64,000 nucleotides of DNA from [Muricauda] lutisoli (nom. illeg.) (GCF_017313105.1 NZ_JAFLND010000002.1:372001-436000); one strand, 5' to 3'; positions 46,676-55,777 are shown, numbered from the stretch's first letter. The notes: generated from the sequence alone by a model not told the origin. Numbers and translations: made by a program.

Positions 46676-46990
46676 ATGAAAAAAATAGTGATTGCCGCAA
46701 TGGCATTGACCCTTTCCATGTCCGTGATGACATCCTGCAGAGACACCAAAGACAAAGCAAAAGAGGCTACTGAAGATGCTGCCAATAGCTTAAAGGAAGC
46801 TGGCGATGATTTGGAAAAGGCTGCAAAAGATGCTACCGACGCTATGGAAAAAGCGGGCGAAGAAGCCAAAGAAATGGGCGAAAAAGCCTTGGACAGCATT
46901 AAAAAAGCTGGTGAAGAAACCATGGAAGCCGCAGAAAAAGCTGGCGAGGACATGAAAGAAGCCGCCAAAAAGGCCATTGACAGTATGTAG
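46676..46990 (+). CDS. Small LEA-like helical lipoprotein
   Basis: A 104-residue lipoprotein (signal ends MTSC; Cys21). The mature part is one long amphipathic, highly charged helix built from Ala/Lys/Glu-rich repeats of about 11 residues (KEAGDDLEKAAKDATDAMEKAGEEAKEMGEKA), like LEA and apolipoprotein-type stress proteins. It would coat the periplasmic face of a membrane; a role in desiccation or osmotic stress is inferred from composition only. The start at 46676 gives the lipoprotein signal; an upstream ATG at 46607 does not. It is alone, with a strong terminator, and shares a 13-base upstream sequence with the cytochrome c lipoprotein gene. Confidence 0.75.
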   Translation: MKKIVIAAMALTLSMSVMTSCRDTKDKAKEATEDAANSLKEAGDDLEKAAKDATDAMEKAGEEAKEMGEKALDSIKKAGEETMEAAEKAGEDMKEAAKKAIDSM

Positions 46991-47015
46991 GTTTCAAAAC
47001 TTCTATTGAAAAACT

Positions 47016-47052
47016 AAATAAAGGTTCGGAATTTTTCCGAGCCTTTATTTTT
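47016..47052. terminator. Bidirectional terminator between convergent genes
   Basis: AAATAAAGG and CCTTTATTT arms with an inner TCGGAA/TTCCGA stem and flanking A and T runs. It serves the LEA-like lipoprotein gene on the plus strand and the haem-type TonB receptor gene on the minus strand. Confidence 0.85.
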
Positions 47053-49471
47053 AAAACACGTATCCCAATCCTAAAACCAAGTTGGTTCCAGGGGCTGCAA
47101 TTCCCGAGGAATACGGTCGATACCGTTGGTTGGTCATGTTTTCAAGGCTCACGGATGCTTTTAAGGCGTTGGTAATTTGATATTGAGACCTAAAGTTTAG
47201 TGTGTACCATGATGGCGAATAGGGATTTCCGTTGGCATCAGTGGCATACATGAAAGTTTTGCCCTGTTCGGACAGTGCTAAATCATCATTGCTTACCTCT
47301 CCATTATAATTGACAAAGACATCTGCCTTTAGTTTTTGGTTTTCCCAAATCAAATGTACATCACCAAAGGTGGGCGCGGCGTGGCGCGATGGACTATCCG
47401 TGCCGTCATCGTCTTCCTCAATACCCTCAGTCAAGGTTAGGTTGGAGTTTAGAGAGAGGTGCTCATTAAAATAAGCTTCCAAACCAAATTCAAATCCGTA
47501 AACATAAGCCTTGGCCGCATTTTGAATCGCCTGAACATTGCTCGGTTCACCATTGTATTCGATTTCGGTCTGACCTCCAAAGGAAAAATCCCTTCGCACA
47601 AGAGCATCCACCAGATAGGTATAGTAAGCGGCTCCCTTCAGTACAAGGACATCGTTAAAGTTTTTTCTGAGACCCAACTCACCATTATAGGCATACTCTG
47701 GTTCCAAATCGGGATTTGGCACCACTACAGACCCTGGTTCCGAATCAAAAATCTTTCCGATATCATCAATATTGGGTGCTCTAAAACCTGTGGATCCGTT
47801 CAAGGTTACCTGCAAATCCGATCTGGGAAACCAACTTAGTCCCAAACTCCCCGTCAACGCTCCAGTAACTATATCAGCCTCATCAAACGGAAAGGGATAA
47901 TAGGTGGTCTCAAATGTAGCATCAACCCACACTTGACTGTAGCGAATTCCTGACAGGAAGGAAAGGTTGGGCTTTAACTGGTACTCACCGTTAATATATC
48001 CGGCCAAAGTTTGCCAAGTGGCACCATCGGGATACCTTGAAGCTGTTTCCTCAACTTCATCCGTTTCTATATTGCGCATGCTTCCTTGGGAGTTCACCTT
48101 GTTAAAAACATACTCGGCTCCGTAGTACAGATTAAGAGCTCCTATTTTTTTGTTTTCAAAATCCAAGTTCACGGATAGGGCATCTACTTTTTCACGGGTC
48201 GAATACAGTTCGGCGTCCTGAAATCCTCGGTCGTTCCGGCTTTCTTCAAAAAATTGATAGGCGGTGGTCAATTTTACGCCATCATAGAACTTATTTTTTC
48301 CTTTGTTGGTGATTTGAAAGTTCCCCATAAACCATTTTTGGGGGCCGTAGTACCATTCCGCGGAACGAAGCCCATCACCATCCCTGCTAGGCCTAATTAA
48401 CCTATCGTATCTGGGATAATCCGACGTTTCGGAATAATAGATTCCCAAATCATAGTTCCAGGTACTATTGGGTCTGTAGGTGAATTTTTGGAGAAAGTTC
48501 ACCTGATCATAACCTGAACTCACTTGTTTTTTGGGGTCATCGTTCGTTACCAGAATATCGGTGCCGTTCTCTCTGATCACGTAGTTAGGGCGCAAATAAG
48601 ATTCTGGACCGTGTTCCCCCATCTTTAGATCTCTAAAACTATTGTAGGTGAAACTGGTATATGAAGCCCATTTTTGCTTGCCAAAATTAAAATCTACATG
48701 AGCGGTATTCTCGGAGTTGGCCGATGCAAACCTATAATTCACATTTCCAGAGAATGCTAAACTATCCGCAAATGAAAAACGTGGCTTTTGTGTGTAAAAG
48801 TTCATCACACCCCCTATGGCATCACTACCGTATATTACTGACCCTGGACCAAAGGTTACCTCCGTCTTTTTGATGGTAAACGGGTCTATGGATATCACAT
48901 TCTGAAGGTTTCCTCCCCTAAAAATGGCATTGTTCATTCGCACGCCGTCCACGGACAATAAAATCCTGTTGGTGGCAAAACCTCTGATCATTGGACTACC
49001 TCCTCCCAATTGGCTTTTCTGCACAAAAATCTTCCCACTATTTTGTAGGAGATCGGCCGATGTCTGCGGTGAGGCAAAAGCAATGTTACGGGCATCGAAG
49101 GTTTCAATTTTTTGTGGGATATGTTTTCTCTGTTGTTCCCATTTGGAAACCGACATCACCACTTCTTGAAGTTCTTCGGTTTTTAATTGAAGATAAACCC
49201 TGTTGCCCCGACGTTCAATCTGCTCTTTGGTAGTAGTATAGGTTTCGTAACTAATATGTTTAAAGGTAATTCTCTCGTTCGGGGAAAAAATGTCCAACTC
49301 GGTTTTACCATTGGCATCGGTGACGGTTGTCTTGGACTGGTCCTTATTAAAGATAGCGATATTGTCCACGGGGATTCCTGTATCCGCATCCAAGACGGTT
49401 ACTTCTTGAGCATAAAAAGTTAGGGTGAATAAAAATAGGATTAGGGTTAAAGTTGGTTTTAGGTTTTGCAT
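47051..49471 (-). CDS. TonB-dependent receptor, haem/haemoglobin-receptor type
   Basis: Outer-membrane receptor of 806 residues. A signal peptide (about 1-21, ending TFYAQ) precedes a carboxypeptidase-regulatory-like domain (about 24-100), a plug with LGGGSPMIRGFATNRILLSVDGVRMNNAIFRGGN and GPGSVIYGSDAIGG, and a barrel ending LGLGYVF. The barrel has GFRAPN near residue 558 followed by VPNPDLEPE, matching the FRAP and NPNL/NPDL motifs of haem and haemoglobin receptors, so haem uptake is likely, though such motifs also occur in other receptors. The start is two bases after the end of recO on the same strand, an odd coupling with a repair gene. Confidence 0.9.
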   Translation of the reverse strand: MQNLKPTLTLILFLFTLTFYAQEVTVLDADTGIPVDNIAIFNKDQSKTTVTDANGKTELDIFSPNERITFKHISYETYTTTKEQIERRGNRVYLQLKTEELQEVVMSVSKWEQQRKHIPQKIETFDARNIAFASPQTSADLLQNSGKIFVQKSQLGGGSPMIRGFATNRILLSVDGVRMNNAIFRGGNLQNVISIDPFTIKKTEVTFGPGSVIYGSDAIGGVMNFYTQKPRFSFADSLAFSGNVNYRFASANSENTAHVDFNFGKQKWASYTSFTYNSFRDLKMGEHGPESYLRPNYVIRENGTDILVTNDDPKKQVSSGYDQVNFLQKFTYRPNSTWNYDLGIYYSETSDYPRYDRLIRPSRDGDGLRSAEWYYGPQKWFMGNFQITNKGKNKFYDGVKLTTAYQFFEESRNDRGFQDAELYSTREKVDALSVNLDFENKKIGALNLYYGAEYVFNKVNSQGSMRNIETDEVEETASRYPDGATWQTLAGYINGEYQLKPNLSFLSGIRYSQVWVDATFETTYYPFPFDEADIVTGALTGSLGLSWFPRSDLQVTLNGSTGFRAPNIDDIGKIFDSEPGSVVVPNPDLEPEYAYNGELGLRKNFNDVLVLKGAAYYTYLVDALVRRDFSFGGQTEIEYNGEPSNVQAIQNAAKAYVYGFEFGLEAYFNEHLSLNSNLTLTEGIEEDDDGTDSPSRHAAPTFGDVHLIWENQKLKADVFVNYNGEVSNDDLALSEQGKTFMYATDANGNPYSPSWYTLNFRSQYQITNALKASVSLENMTNQRYRPYSSGIAAPGTNLVLGLGYVF

Positions 49472-49473
49472 TT

Positions 49474-50193
49474 TTAGGTAAATACTGCATTTAAAACTGC
49501 GAGAGACTTTGGTTCACGAAATCCGTGTACATGCAATCTGTAATACTGAATCACCGTTTTTAAGAGTTCTCGCCGGTTCGACTTAGTTAGTTGTATCATC
49601 TTTAAAGCCTCAAAATTCATGCCCAAAAATTTCTTAAAACTTTGCAAGTTTTCGGTCTGAATCAAGGGGTTAAGGCTAGGTGTTTTGCAGAAACTTCCTT
49701 CCAACAAATCAAAAAACGGCGAGTTTTGGTAAGATGTGTCCGGATAAAAGCCCAAGTACTTGGTCAAATTGAGTAAAAATAAGATGTGAAAGTTTGGCGA
49801 TAACTGATGGATATCCATCCAATGGAGTGCATATTCCAAGTAATTGAACAGACTTTCGTCCTGCTCTTGCTCCTGAATACTGTTGCCCAACATCTCCGCT
49901 AAAAAGAGTACAACGCTGTTCTTTACCACATCGGTGTGCAAGGTTTGGTAGGGAATGGCAACCTTAACATCCCTTATGCTTTCCAGTGTGCCTTTATTCC
50001 TGTGGTTGGCCACAATTTCCAATTGCATCAACGGAAGAAAATAAGCGGGCCTGATCTTAGCCTTTTTGGAGGCAAGTACCCCTTTTAGCAAATATGACTT
50101 TACCCCATCGGATTGGGTAAACGCCCTAACAATAAGACTAGTGTCCCCATACTTTATGGAGGAAAGTACTATGGCCTTTGTGGTGATTTGCAT
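49474..50193 (-). CDS. recO: DNA repair protein RecO
   Basis: Mediator that helps load RecA onto SSB-coated DNA in recombinational repair. The 239-residue product begins with the typical OB-fold strand TKAIVLSSIKYGDTSLIVRAFTQSDG and continues into the helical RecO C-terminal domain (SLFNYLEYALHWMD, FHILFLLNLTKYLGFYPD). The zinc-binding Cys cluster of some RecO proteins is not present, which is common in this phylum. The TonB receptor gene follows with only two bases between, so it is read from the same message. A gdhA terminator lies just upstream of recO. Confidence 0.93.
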   Translation of the reverse strand: MQITTKAIVLSSIKYGDTSLIVRAFTQSDGVKSYLLKGVLASKKAKIRPAYFLPLMQLEIVANHRNKGTLESIRDVKVAIPYQTLHTDVVKNSVVLFLAEMLGNSIQEQEQDESLFNYLEYALHWMDIHQLSPNFHILFLLNLTKYLGFYPDTSYQNSPFFDLLEGSFCKTPSLNPLIQTENLQSFKKFLGMNFEALKMIQLTKSNRRELLKTVIQYYRLHVHGFREPKSLAVLNAVFT

Positions 50194-50201
50194 GGGCTAA
50201 T

Positions 50202-50252
50202 AAAAAAGCAGTTACCAAAAGTGTAAAAGTAATCACTCCTTTTGGTAACTGC
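50202..50252 (-). terminator. Intrinsic terminator after gdhA
   Basis: GCAGTTACCAAAA (50208-50220) and TTTTGGTAACTGC (50240-50252) are exact 13-base inverted repeats; on the minus strand the stem is followed by TTTTTTATT. It lies 30 bases after the gdhA stop and 9 bases before recO, so recO needs its own promoter or read-through. Confidence 0.9.
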
Positions 50253-50281
50253 CAACCAAAAACCATTCTCGATGGTTTATA

Positions 50282-51634
50282 TTATATGACCCCTTGAGCC
50301 AACATGGCGTCCGCAACCTTAACAAAGCCAGCAATATTGGCCCCTTTTACGTAGTTGCAGTATCCATCCTCATCGCCGTATTGCATACAGGCATCATGGA
50401 TGTCGGACATAATTCCTTTCAATCTCTTGTCCACTTCTTCCCTGGTCCAGCTAATGCGCAATGAGTTCTGGCTCATCTCCAATCCTGAAGTAGCTACACC
50501 ACCTGCATTGGAAGCTTTGCCCGGAGCAAACAAAATTTTGGCATCGTGAAAAGCGTGTATGGCCTCTGGTGTAGAAGGCATGTTGGCACCCTCTGCAACG
50601 GCGATACATCCATTTTTAATCAATGTTTTAGCAGCGTCACCGTCCAATTCGTTTTGGGTGGCACATGGCAATGCAATATCACAGGCTACTTTCCAAGGAG
50701 TTTCTCCCTTATGGAATTCTGCTGATGGATATTTATCGGCGTATTCGGAAATTCTTCCTCGTTTATTGTTTTTAAGATCCATCACATAGGCAAGCTTTTC
50801 CTTGTCGATGCCATCCTTATCGTAGATAAACCCTCCTGAATCAGAAAGTGTCAACACCTTACCTCCAAGGTGCAACACCTTTTCGGCGGCATATTGGGCC
50901 ACGTTACCAGAACCCGAAATCACCACCTTTTTACCTTCAAATGTTTCGTTTTTGGTCTTTAACATGCTGTCGGCAAAGTATACGGTACCATAACCGGTGG
51001 CTTCCGGACGAATCAAGGAGCCTCCCCAAGAAAGTCCTTTACCCGTCAGTACCCCAGTAAATTCGTTTCGTATCTTCTTGTACATACCGAACAAGAATCC
51101 TATTTCACGGGCACCAACTCCAATATCTCCGGCTGGGATATCGGTGTTTGGACCGATGTGTCGACACAGTTCCGTCATAAAAGCGTGGCAAAATCGCATG
51201 ATCTCATCATCAGATTTACCTTTTGGATCAAAGTCGGACCCTCCTTTACCACCACCCATAGGCAACGTAGTCAGACTATTTTTGAATACTTGCTCAAAAG
51301 CCAGGAACTTTAAAACACTCGCGTTTACGGTGGGGTGGAAACGAAGCCCGCCCTTGTACGGTCCAATAGCAGAGTTCATTTGTACGCGGTATCCACGGTT
51401 TACATGGATTTCTCCATCATCATCTATCCAGGCCACACGGAACGAAATCAAACGCTCTGGCTCTACCATACGTAAAAGGATATTCTTACCATAGTAAATA
51501 TCATTTTGCGCTATATAAGGTATCACGGTTTCCGCAACTTCTTGTACGGCTTGAATGAATTCGGGCTCATGTCCATTTCTGGAAATCACCTCATCCATGA
51601 ACACTTTTATTTTATCTTCTATTCTTTCTTCCAT
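50282..51634 (-). CDS. gdhA: NADP-type glutamate dehydrogenase
   Basis: Hexameric enzyme that aminates 2-oxoglutarate to glutamate, a main route of ammonium assimilation. The 450-residue length fits the small hexameric class used for biosynthesis. The substrate domain shows GYRVQMNSAIGPYKGGLRFHP and the active-site Lys in MGGGKGGSDFDPKG; the nucleotide-binding domain has VVISGSGNVAQYAAEKV. The C-terminus ends VADAMLAQGVI. NADP preference is inferred from class and length. It is monocistronic, with a candidate promoter upstream and a very strong terminator downstream. Confidence 0.96.
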   Translation of the reverse strand: MEERIEDKIKVFMDEVISRNGHEPEFIQAVQEVAETVIPYIAQNDIYYGKNILLRMVEPERLISFRVAWIDDDGEIHVNRGYRVQMNSAIGPYKGGLRFHPTVNASVLKFLAFEQVFKNSLTTLPMGGGKGGSDFDPKGKSDDEIMRFCHAFMTELCRHIGPNTDIPAGDIGVGAREIGFLFGMYKKIRNEFTGVLTGKGLSWGGSLIRPEATGYGTVYFADSMLKTKNETFEGKKVVISGSGNVAQYAAEKVLHLGGKVLTLSDSGGFIYDKDGIDKEKLAYVMDLKNNKRGRISEYADKYPSAEFHKGETPWKVACDIALPCATQNELDGDAAKTLIKNGCIAVAEGANMPSTPEAIHAFHDAKILFAPGKASNAGGVATSGLEMSQNSLRISWTREEVDKRLKGIMSDIHDACMQYGDEDGYCNYVKGANIAGFVKVADAMLAQGVI

Positions 51635-51703
51635 ATCTGGGTTAAAATTATTTTTCTTTCCGCTAACGAAAAGCGTTATTTTATTGAATTATGAATTTCA
51701 GGG

Positions 51704-51711
51704 CAAAATTA
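51704..51711 (-). promoter_or_regulatory. Candidate -7 promoter element for gdhA
   Basis: TAATTTTG on the minus strand fits TAnnTTTG, 69 bases before the gdhA start. The leader contains a small CGCT/AGCG hairpin. Confidence 0.45.
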
Positions 51712-51762
51712 TATTATTTCAATAATTTGAATATTTATTTTTTATAAATTTTTCAAAAAATG

Positions 51763-52917
51763 TTAGTTAAGCGCCTGTTCGAGGTCGGCAATCAAATCTT
51801 CCACATCCTCTATGCCGACACTTAGCCTGATGAGCGCGTCAACAACACCGTTTTTTTCTCGTTCTTCTTTAGGAATACTGCCGTGCGACATACTTGCAGG
51901 GTGTCCTACCAAACTTTCGACACCTCCTAACGATTCCGCCAGGGTAAATATTTGAAGGTTCTCCACAATTTTAATGGCACTCTCATAGCTTCCGCCCTTG
52001 GGTACAAAAGAAATCATGCCACCAAAACCTGTCATCTGTTTTTTGGCTACTTCGTGATTCAGGTGGTGTTCAAAGCCAGGCCAGTATACTTTATCGATTT
52101 TAGAATGATTCTCCAAATATTTGGCGATGGATTCCCCATTTTCGCAATGTCTTTGCATACGCACATGGAGTGTTTTTATACCACGAAGGGTCAAATAACT
52201 GTCCATAGGGCCACAAATACCTCCGCTGGATTTCTGGATAAAGTACAATTGATCGGCCAGTTCTTGTTGCTTTACCACTAAGGCGCCAACCACCACATCG
52301 CTATGGCCTGCCAAGTATTTGGTAGCGGAATGCATAATGATATCCGCACCCAGATCCAATGGGCGCTGCAAATAAGGGGTGGCAAATGTATTGTCCACTC
52401 CCAGCAGTAATTTATGGCTCTTTGTGATTTTGGCTACTGCTTCTATATCAATAATGTTCATCATAGGGTTTGTGGGAGTTTCCACCCAGACCAACCTTGT
52501 GTTTTCGTTGATTTGCGAAACCAGTTCTTGCATATCCACCATTTCCGAAAACCGAAACTTGATTCCATATTTTTCATACACCTTTTTAAAAAGCCGGTAG
52601 CTGCCACCATAAAGGTCACTGGTGCAGATGACCTCATCACCTGGGCTCAATAATTTCATTACGGCATCAATAGCGGCCATTCCGCTACCAAAAGCCATCC
52701 CAAAATGTCCGTTTTCCAAACTGGCCAAGGCATTTTCCAGGGCCGTTCTGGTCGGGTTTGCCCCCCTGGAGTATTCATAACCCTTGTGCCCGCCAGGCGT
52801 GGACTGTGCATAAGTGGAGGTTTGATATATAGGTGGCATTACAGCTCCATAAGCCGCATCGGGCTGCTGCCCTCCGTGAATCGCTTTACTATTGAATTTT
52901 AACTCTTTTTTGCCCAT
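51763..52917 (-). CDS. Cystathionine gamma-synthase/lyase family PLP enzyme
   Basis: Pyridoxal-phosphate enzyme of the Cys/Met metabolism family, 384 residues, acting in transsulfuration. Landmarks are IYQTSTYAQSTPGGHKGYEYSRGANPTR near the N-terminus, the cofactor-contact SGMAAIDAVMKLL helix, VETPTNPMMNIIDI, and the PLP-binding Lys in HSATKYLAGHSDVVVG. The C-terminal half has FTLAESLGGVESLVGHPASMSHGSIP. Synthase, lyase and other family activities cannot be told apart by eye. The ATG at 52917 is preferred over 52938. It is divergent from the DUF3298 lipoprotein gene across 74 bases. Confidence 0.93.
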   Translation of the reverse strand: MGKKELKFNSKAIHGGQQPDAAYGAVMPPIYQTSTYAQSTPGGHKGYEYSRGANPTRTALENALASLENGHFGMAFGSGMAAIDAVMKLLSPGDEVICTSDLYGGSYRLFKKVYEKYGIKFRFSEMVDMQELVSQINENTRLVWVETPTNPMMNIIDIEAVAKITKSHKLLLGVDNTFATPYLQRPLDLGADIIMHSATKYLAGHSDVVVGALVVKQQELADQLYFIQKSSGGICGPMDSYLTLRGIKTLHVRMQRHCENGESIAKYLENHSKIDKVYWPGFEHHLNHEVAKKQMTGFGGMISFVPKGGSYESAIKIVENLQIFTLAESLGGVESLVGHPASMSHGSIPKEEREKNGVVDALIRLSVGIEDVEDLIADLEQALN

Positions 52918-52935
52918 GCTGAAACTATCTTCATA

Positions 52936-52943
52936 CAAATGTA
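52936..52943 (-). promoter_or_regulatory. Candidate -7 element for the Cys/Met PLP enzyme gene
   Basis: TACATTTG on the minus strand fits TAnnTTTG, 18 bases before the start. It faces a plus-strand element at 52964. Confidence 0.45.
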
Positions 52944-52963
52944 TCGTTATCTTTCCGAAGTAT

Positions 52964-52971
52964 TATTTTTG
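52964..52971 (+). promoter_or_regulatory. Candidate -7 element for the DUF3298 lipoprotein gene
   Basis: TATTTTTG fits TAnnTTTG, 20 bases before the ATG. The two divergent -7 boxes are only 20 bases apart, so polymerases at the two promoters would exclude each other. Confidence 0.45.
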
Positions 52972-52991
52972 CTGACCCAAAACCTAGATCC

Positions 52992-53729
52992 ATGAAAAAA
53001 TACCTTGGTTCTCTCCTAATATTATCTTTGTTAGCCTGCCAAACAGAGAGTAAACTCACTTTTGAACCTATCCAATTACAGGGGGAAATCTGTGAAGACT
53101 GTCCCAAAATAGAGGTCAATATCCCAAATGCTCTTGAAGACTCCCCGGTTTCCGAGGCCATCAACCGTTCCCTGAACGAAGAAATCATCAGTATTTTATC
53201 TTTTACCGAAGATAAGAACATTGATAGTGCAGAAAAGGCATTACAATCCTTTACCGAAAGTTATAAGGAAGTTAAAACCAAATTTCCCGACGAGGTACCA
53301 TGGGAAACCACAATTGATGCCGAAGTAATTTATGAGGATCATAATATCATTACCATTATGCTGAACTCCTATTCTTTTACAGGAGGTGCCCACGGTTACG
53401 CTTCCACTTCATATCTCAATTTTGATAAAAAACAGGGTGAAGAATTGGAAAACTGGGAACTTTTTGGGGATATGGACGGATTTGAGGATTTTGCCGAGAC
53501 CAAGTTCCGCATTCAGGAAAAAATCCCGCAAGATGCCAATATCAACGCCACTGGATTTATGTTCGAGGGCGATTCTTTTCATTTATCGAACAACATCGGC
53601 TACACGACAGATGGATTAAAGTTGATATACAACCAATACGAAGTGGCCTCCTATGCCGACGGTCCCATTGAGTTGGTTTTACCTTACAATGAAATCAATC
53701 TGTACTTAAAACGAAAAGTAAAACTCTAA
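52992..53729 (+). CDS. DUF3298/RsiV-like lipoprotein
   Basis: A 245-residue lipoprotein (signal ends SLLACQ; Cys16). The mature part follows the DUF4163-DUF3298 layout seen in RsiV and PdaC: a first domain with VNIPNALEDSPVSEAINRSLNEEI and a second beginning NSYSFTGGAHGYASTSYLNFD, the stretch most typical of DUF3298. RsiV binds lysozyme in Bacillus, so binding of a muralytic enzyme or peptidoglycan is possible but unproven. It is divergent from the PLP enzyme gene and shares bases of its stop codon with the convergent DinB gene. Confidence 0.85.
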   Translation: MKKYLGSLLILSLLACQTESKLTFEPIQLQGEICEDCPKIEVNIPNALEDSPVSEAINRSLNEEIISILSFTEDKNIDSAEKALQSFTESYKEVKTKFPDEVPWETTIDAEVIYEDHNIITIMLNSYSFTGGAHGYASTSYLNFDKKQGEELENWELFGDMDGFEDFAETKFRIQEKIPQDANINATGFMFEGDSFHLSNNIGYTTDGLKLIYNQYEVASYADGPIELVLPYNEINLYLKRKVKL

Positions 53730-54190
53730 GCTCGTGCCAAGGCCTTTTTCAGTGCCAAGATGGCACCAAGATGAAGCCCTTCATGAAATACATTAAAGGA
53801 TAAAGCATCTTCAGGACTGTTTAGCCCGATTTTCGGAGTGGTCATATATTCTTGGAAATTTTTGAACCTACCATGCTCATAATCCAATTGAATATGTTTT
53901 ACCGTACTGAACAGATAGGCAGATATTTTTTCTTGTTCCACCTTTGGAGGCACCCCATCTGGAAAAGTGCCTTTTTTGTATTTGTTGATCAATTCTTCTT
54001 CAATGGTAAAATCCAGACCGCTCAATTTGTACATCAAAAGTTGGGGGGTCACAACTACATGGGCAATGTTCCACCAAATATTATTGTTGAAACCTTCAGG
54101 AATTTGGAACAAATCCTCTTTGGGCGTGTTCTGCAAAAAATCGTGAAGAATTTTTCTGTTCTTAAGAAGAATATCGAACGTCTTTTCCAT
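53726..54190 (-). CDS. DinB-like protein (cytoplasmic)
   Basis: A 154-residue protein of the DinB/YfiT four-helix-bundle superfamily, often metal-binding and of varied enzymatic use such as thiol transfer. The three usual metal-site histidines are seen as NIAHVV near the first third, TVKHIQLDYEHG in the middle and FHEGLHLGAIL near the C-terminus. No signal peptide. The ATG at 54190 is preferred over 54199. The stop codons of this gene and of the DUF3298 lipoprotein gene overlap on opposite strands (53726-53729). Specific reaction unknown. Confidence 0.85.
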   Translation of the reverse strand: MEKTFDILLKNRKILHDFLQNTPKEDLFQIPEGFNNNIWWNIAHVVVTPQLLMYKLSGLDFTIEEELINKYKKGTFPDGVPPKVEQEKISAYLFSTVKHIQLDYEHGRFKNFQEYMTTPKIGLNSPEDALSFNVFHEGLHLGAILALKKALARA

Positions 54191-54364
54191 AAAAAACAAT
54201 TTGATTGATGTAAAACTAGCCCTAAAATTTGAAACCGCTTTCCTCTAACAAGGATTATATCGATCAATAAAAACAAACACCTCCCTTAAAAGCTGTTGAT
54301 TTTACATGTTGATAATGTAATTTGAGGGATTTTTGATTTCCTTTGCCCATCCAACACCATACTT

Positions 54365-54718
54365 ATGAAAAAAATATACCATTTGGGCAGTTGCTCTACA
54401 TGTAAACGCATTCTTCAAGAATTGGAACCTTTGGACGGTGTGGAACTGCAAGAAATAAAGTCTGAAGCCATTACTCCTGAACAATTGGAGCAAATGGGCG
54501 CATTGAGCGGAAGCTATGAATCGCTATTCAGTAGAAGGGCCATGCTTTTCCGTCAGAGGGGGCTCAATGAAAAAAACCTTTCTGAAAACGATTATAAAGA
54601 CTTGATCCTGGAACATTACACCTTTTTAAAAAGACCCGTGGTTGTAGTGGATGATCGGATTTTTGTGGGAAATTCCAAAAAAACGGTCGAAGCTGCCAAG
54701 CAAGCCTTGCATTCATGA
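54365..54718 (+). CDS. ArsC/Spx-family thioredoxin-fold protein
   Basis: A 117-residue protein of the ArsC/Spx/YffB family. It opens KKIYHLGSCSTCKRILQEL with a Cys-x-x-Cys motif (Cys10, Cys13), then EIKSEAITPEQLEQM and the ILEHYTFLKRPVVVVDDRIFVG stretch that carries the family's cis-Pro and Arg region. True arsenate reductases have a single N-terminal Cys in this region; a CxxC form is closer to Spx/YffB, so arsenate reduction is doubtful and thiol-redox or regulatory activity is as likely. No arsenic genes are nearby. The stop overlaps the start of the EamA exporter gene. Confidence 0.83.
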   Translation: MKKIYHLGSCSTCKRILQELEPLDGVELQEIKSEAITPEQLEQMGALSGSYESLFSRRAMLFRQRGLNEKNLSENDYKDLILEHYTFLKRPVVVVDDRIFVGNSKKTVEAAKQALHS

Positions 54719-55614
54719 GCAAAAGAACCCTGGCCATTTTGGCCGCTATCGGTGCCACCTTTATTTACGGCATAAACCACACCGTGGCCAAAGGAGTTAT
54801 GCCCGGGCACGTTAAACCCTTTGGGTTTATATTTTTAAGAGTTGGTGGAGCCGCCCTTCTTTTTTGGTTGATTTCCTTTTTTGGACCCAAGGAAAAAATT
54901 GAAAGAAGAGATTGGGGAAGAATGTTGGTATGTGCCCTCTTGGGAATGTCCATTAATATGCTTTCCTTTTTTAAGGGACTGCAACTTTCCACACCCATTA
55001 ACAGTGCTGTTTTAGTAACGATCATACCTATTATCGTAGTGGTTATTTCGGCCTTGTTTTTAAGTGAGAGAATCACTTTGAACAAAGGGTTGGGAATATT
55101 CATGGGATTTGTTGGGGCCATTGGGCTTATCCTTTTTGGAGTAGAAGCCCGTCAAGATGCCCCCAATATACCTTTTGGCAACTTTTTGTTCATTATAAAT
55201 GCAACTTCTTACGGTGCTTACTTGGTAGTTGTAAAAAAATTGATTGAAAAGTATCATCCCTTCACTTTAATGAAGTGGCTCTTTACCATCGCTATTTTTA
55301 TTAATCTTCCGCTTACCCTTCCGGAGGCTTTGGAAATTAAATGGTCCACTATGCCCATTTGGGCTTATGGCTCAATAGCTTTTGTGATTATCGGCACCAC
55401 GTTCCTGACCTATTTGTTCAACATTTTTGCACTAACACAGCTCAAGGCCTCATCTGTAGGTGCATTTGTGTATATGCAACCTTTGGTGGGAATTCTTTTC
55501 GCACTTTTTTCAGGCAAAGATGAGCTTACCTTAGTTAAAGTAGTTGCAATGACCCTTGTTTTGGCAGGGGTATACTTGGCGAGTAAAAAACCAAAGCGGA
55601 TTTCTCCATATTGA
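54715..55614 (+). CDS. EamA (DMT) family transporter
   Basis: Inner-membrane exporter of 299 residues with ten hydrophobic segments in two EamA repeats (about 1-135 and 155-290). Typical stretches are FIYGINHTVAKGVMPG, FLRVGGAALLFWLISFF, ALLGMSINMLSFFKGLQLSTPINSAVLVTIIPI and, in the second repeat, FNIFALTQLKASSVGAFVYMQPLVGILFALFSG. Family members export amino acids, metabolites or nucleotide sugars; the cargo cannot be told here. The start overlaps the stop of the ArsC-like gene (ATGA), so they are coexpressed. Confidence 0.92.
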   Translation: MSKRTLAILAAIGATFIYGINHTVAKGVMPGHVKPFGFIFLRVGGAALLFWLISFFGPKEKIERRDWGRMLVCALLGMSINMLSFFKGLQLSTPINSAVLVTIIPIIVVVISALFLSERITLNKGLGIFMGFVGAIGLILFGVEARQDAPNIPFGNFLFIINATSYGAYLVVVKKLIEKYHPFTLMKWLFTIAIFINLPLTLPEALEIKWSTMPIWAYGSIAFVIIGTTFLTYLFNIFALTQLKASSVGAFVYMQPLVGILFALFSGKDELTLVKVVAMTLVLAGVYLASKKPKRISPY

Positions 55615-55777
55615 TTTAAAACCTGCTTAAGTCAAAAGGAAAAGGGCATTCATCAATTGGCTATACCTAAATTGAAGTCTAGCGCGTATTTTACGTTCTT
55701 ACCTAATATGTCTTTCACCCCGATTAAATATATAATGGTTTTAGTTTTTAATTGGATTGGGCAAATAAATTGAAAAA

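Noticed and set aside
54365..54718. Arsenic resistance gene
   Set aside because: The CxxC motif fits Spx/YffB-like proteins as well as ArsC, and there are no arsenic transport or regulator genes nearby.
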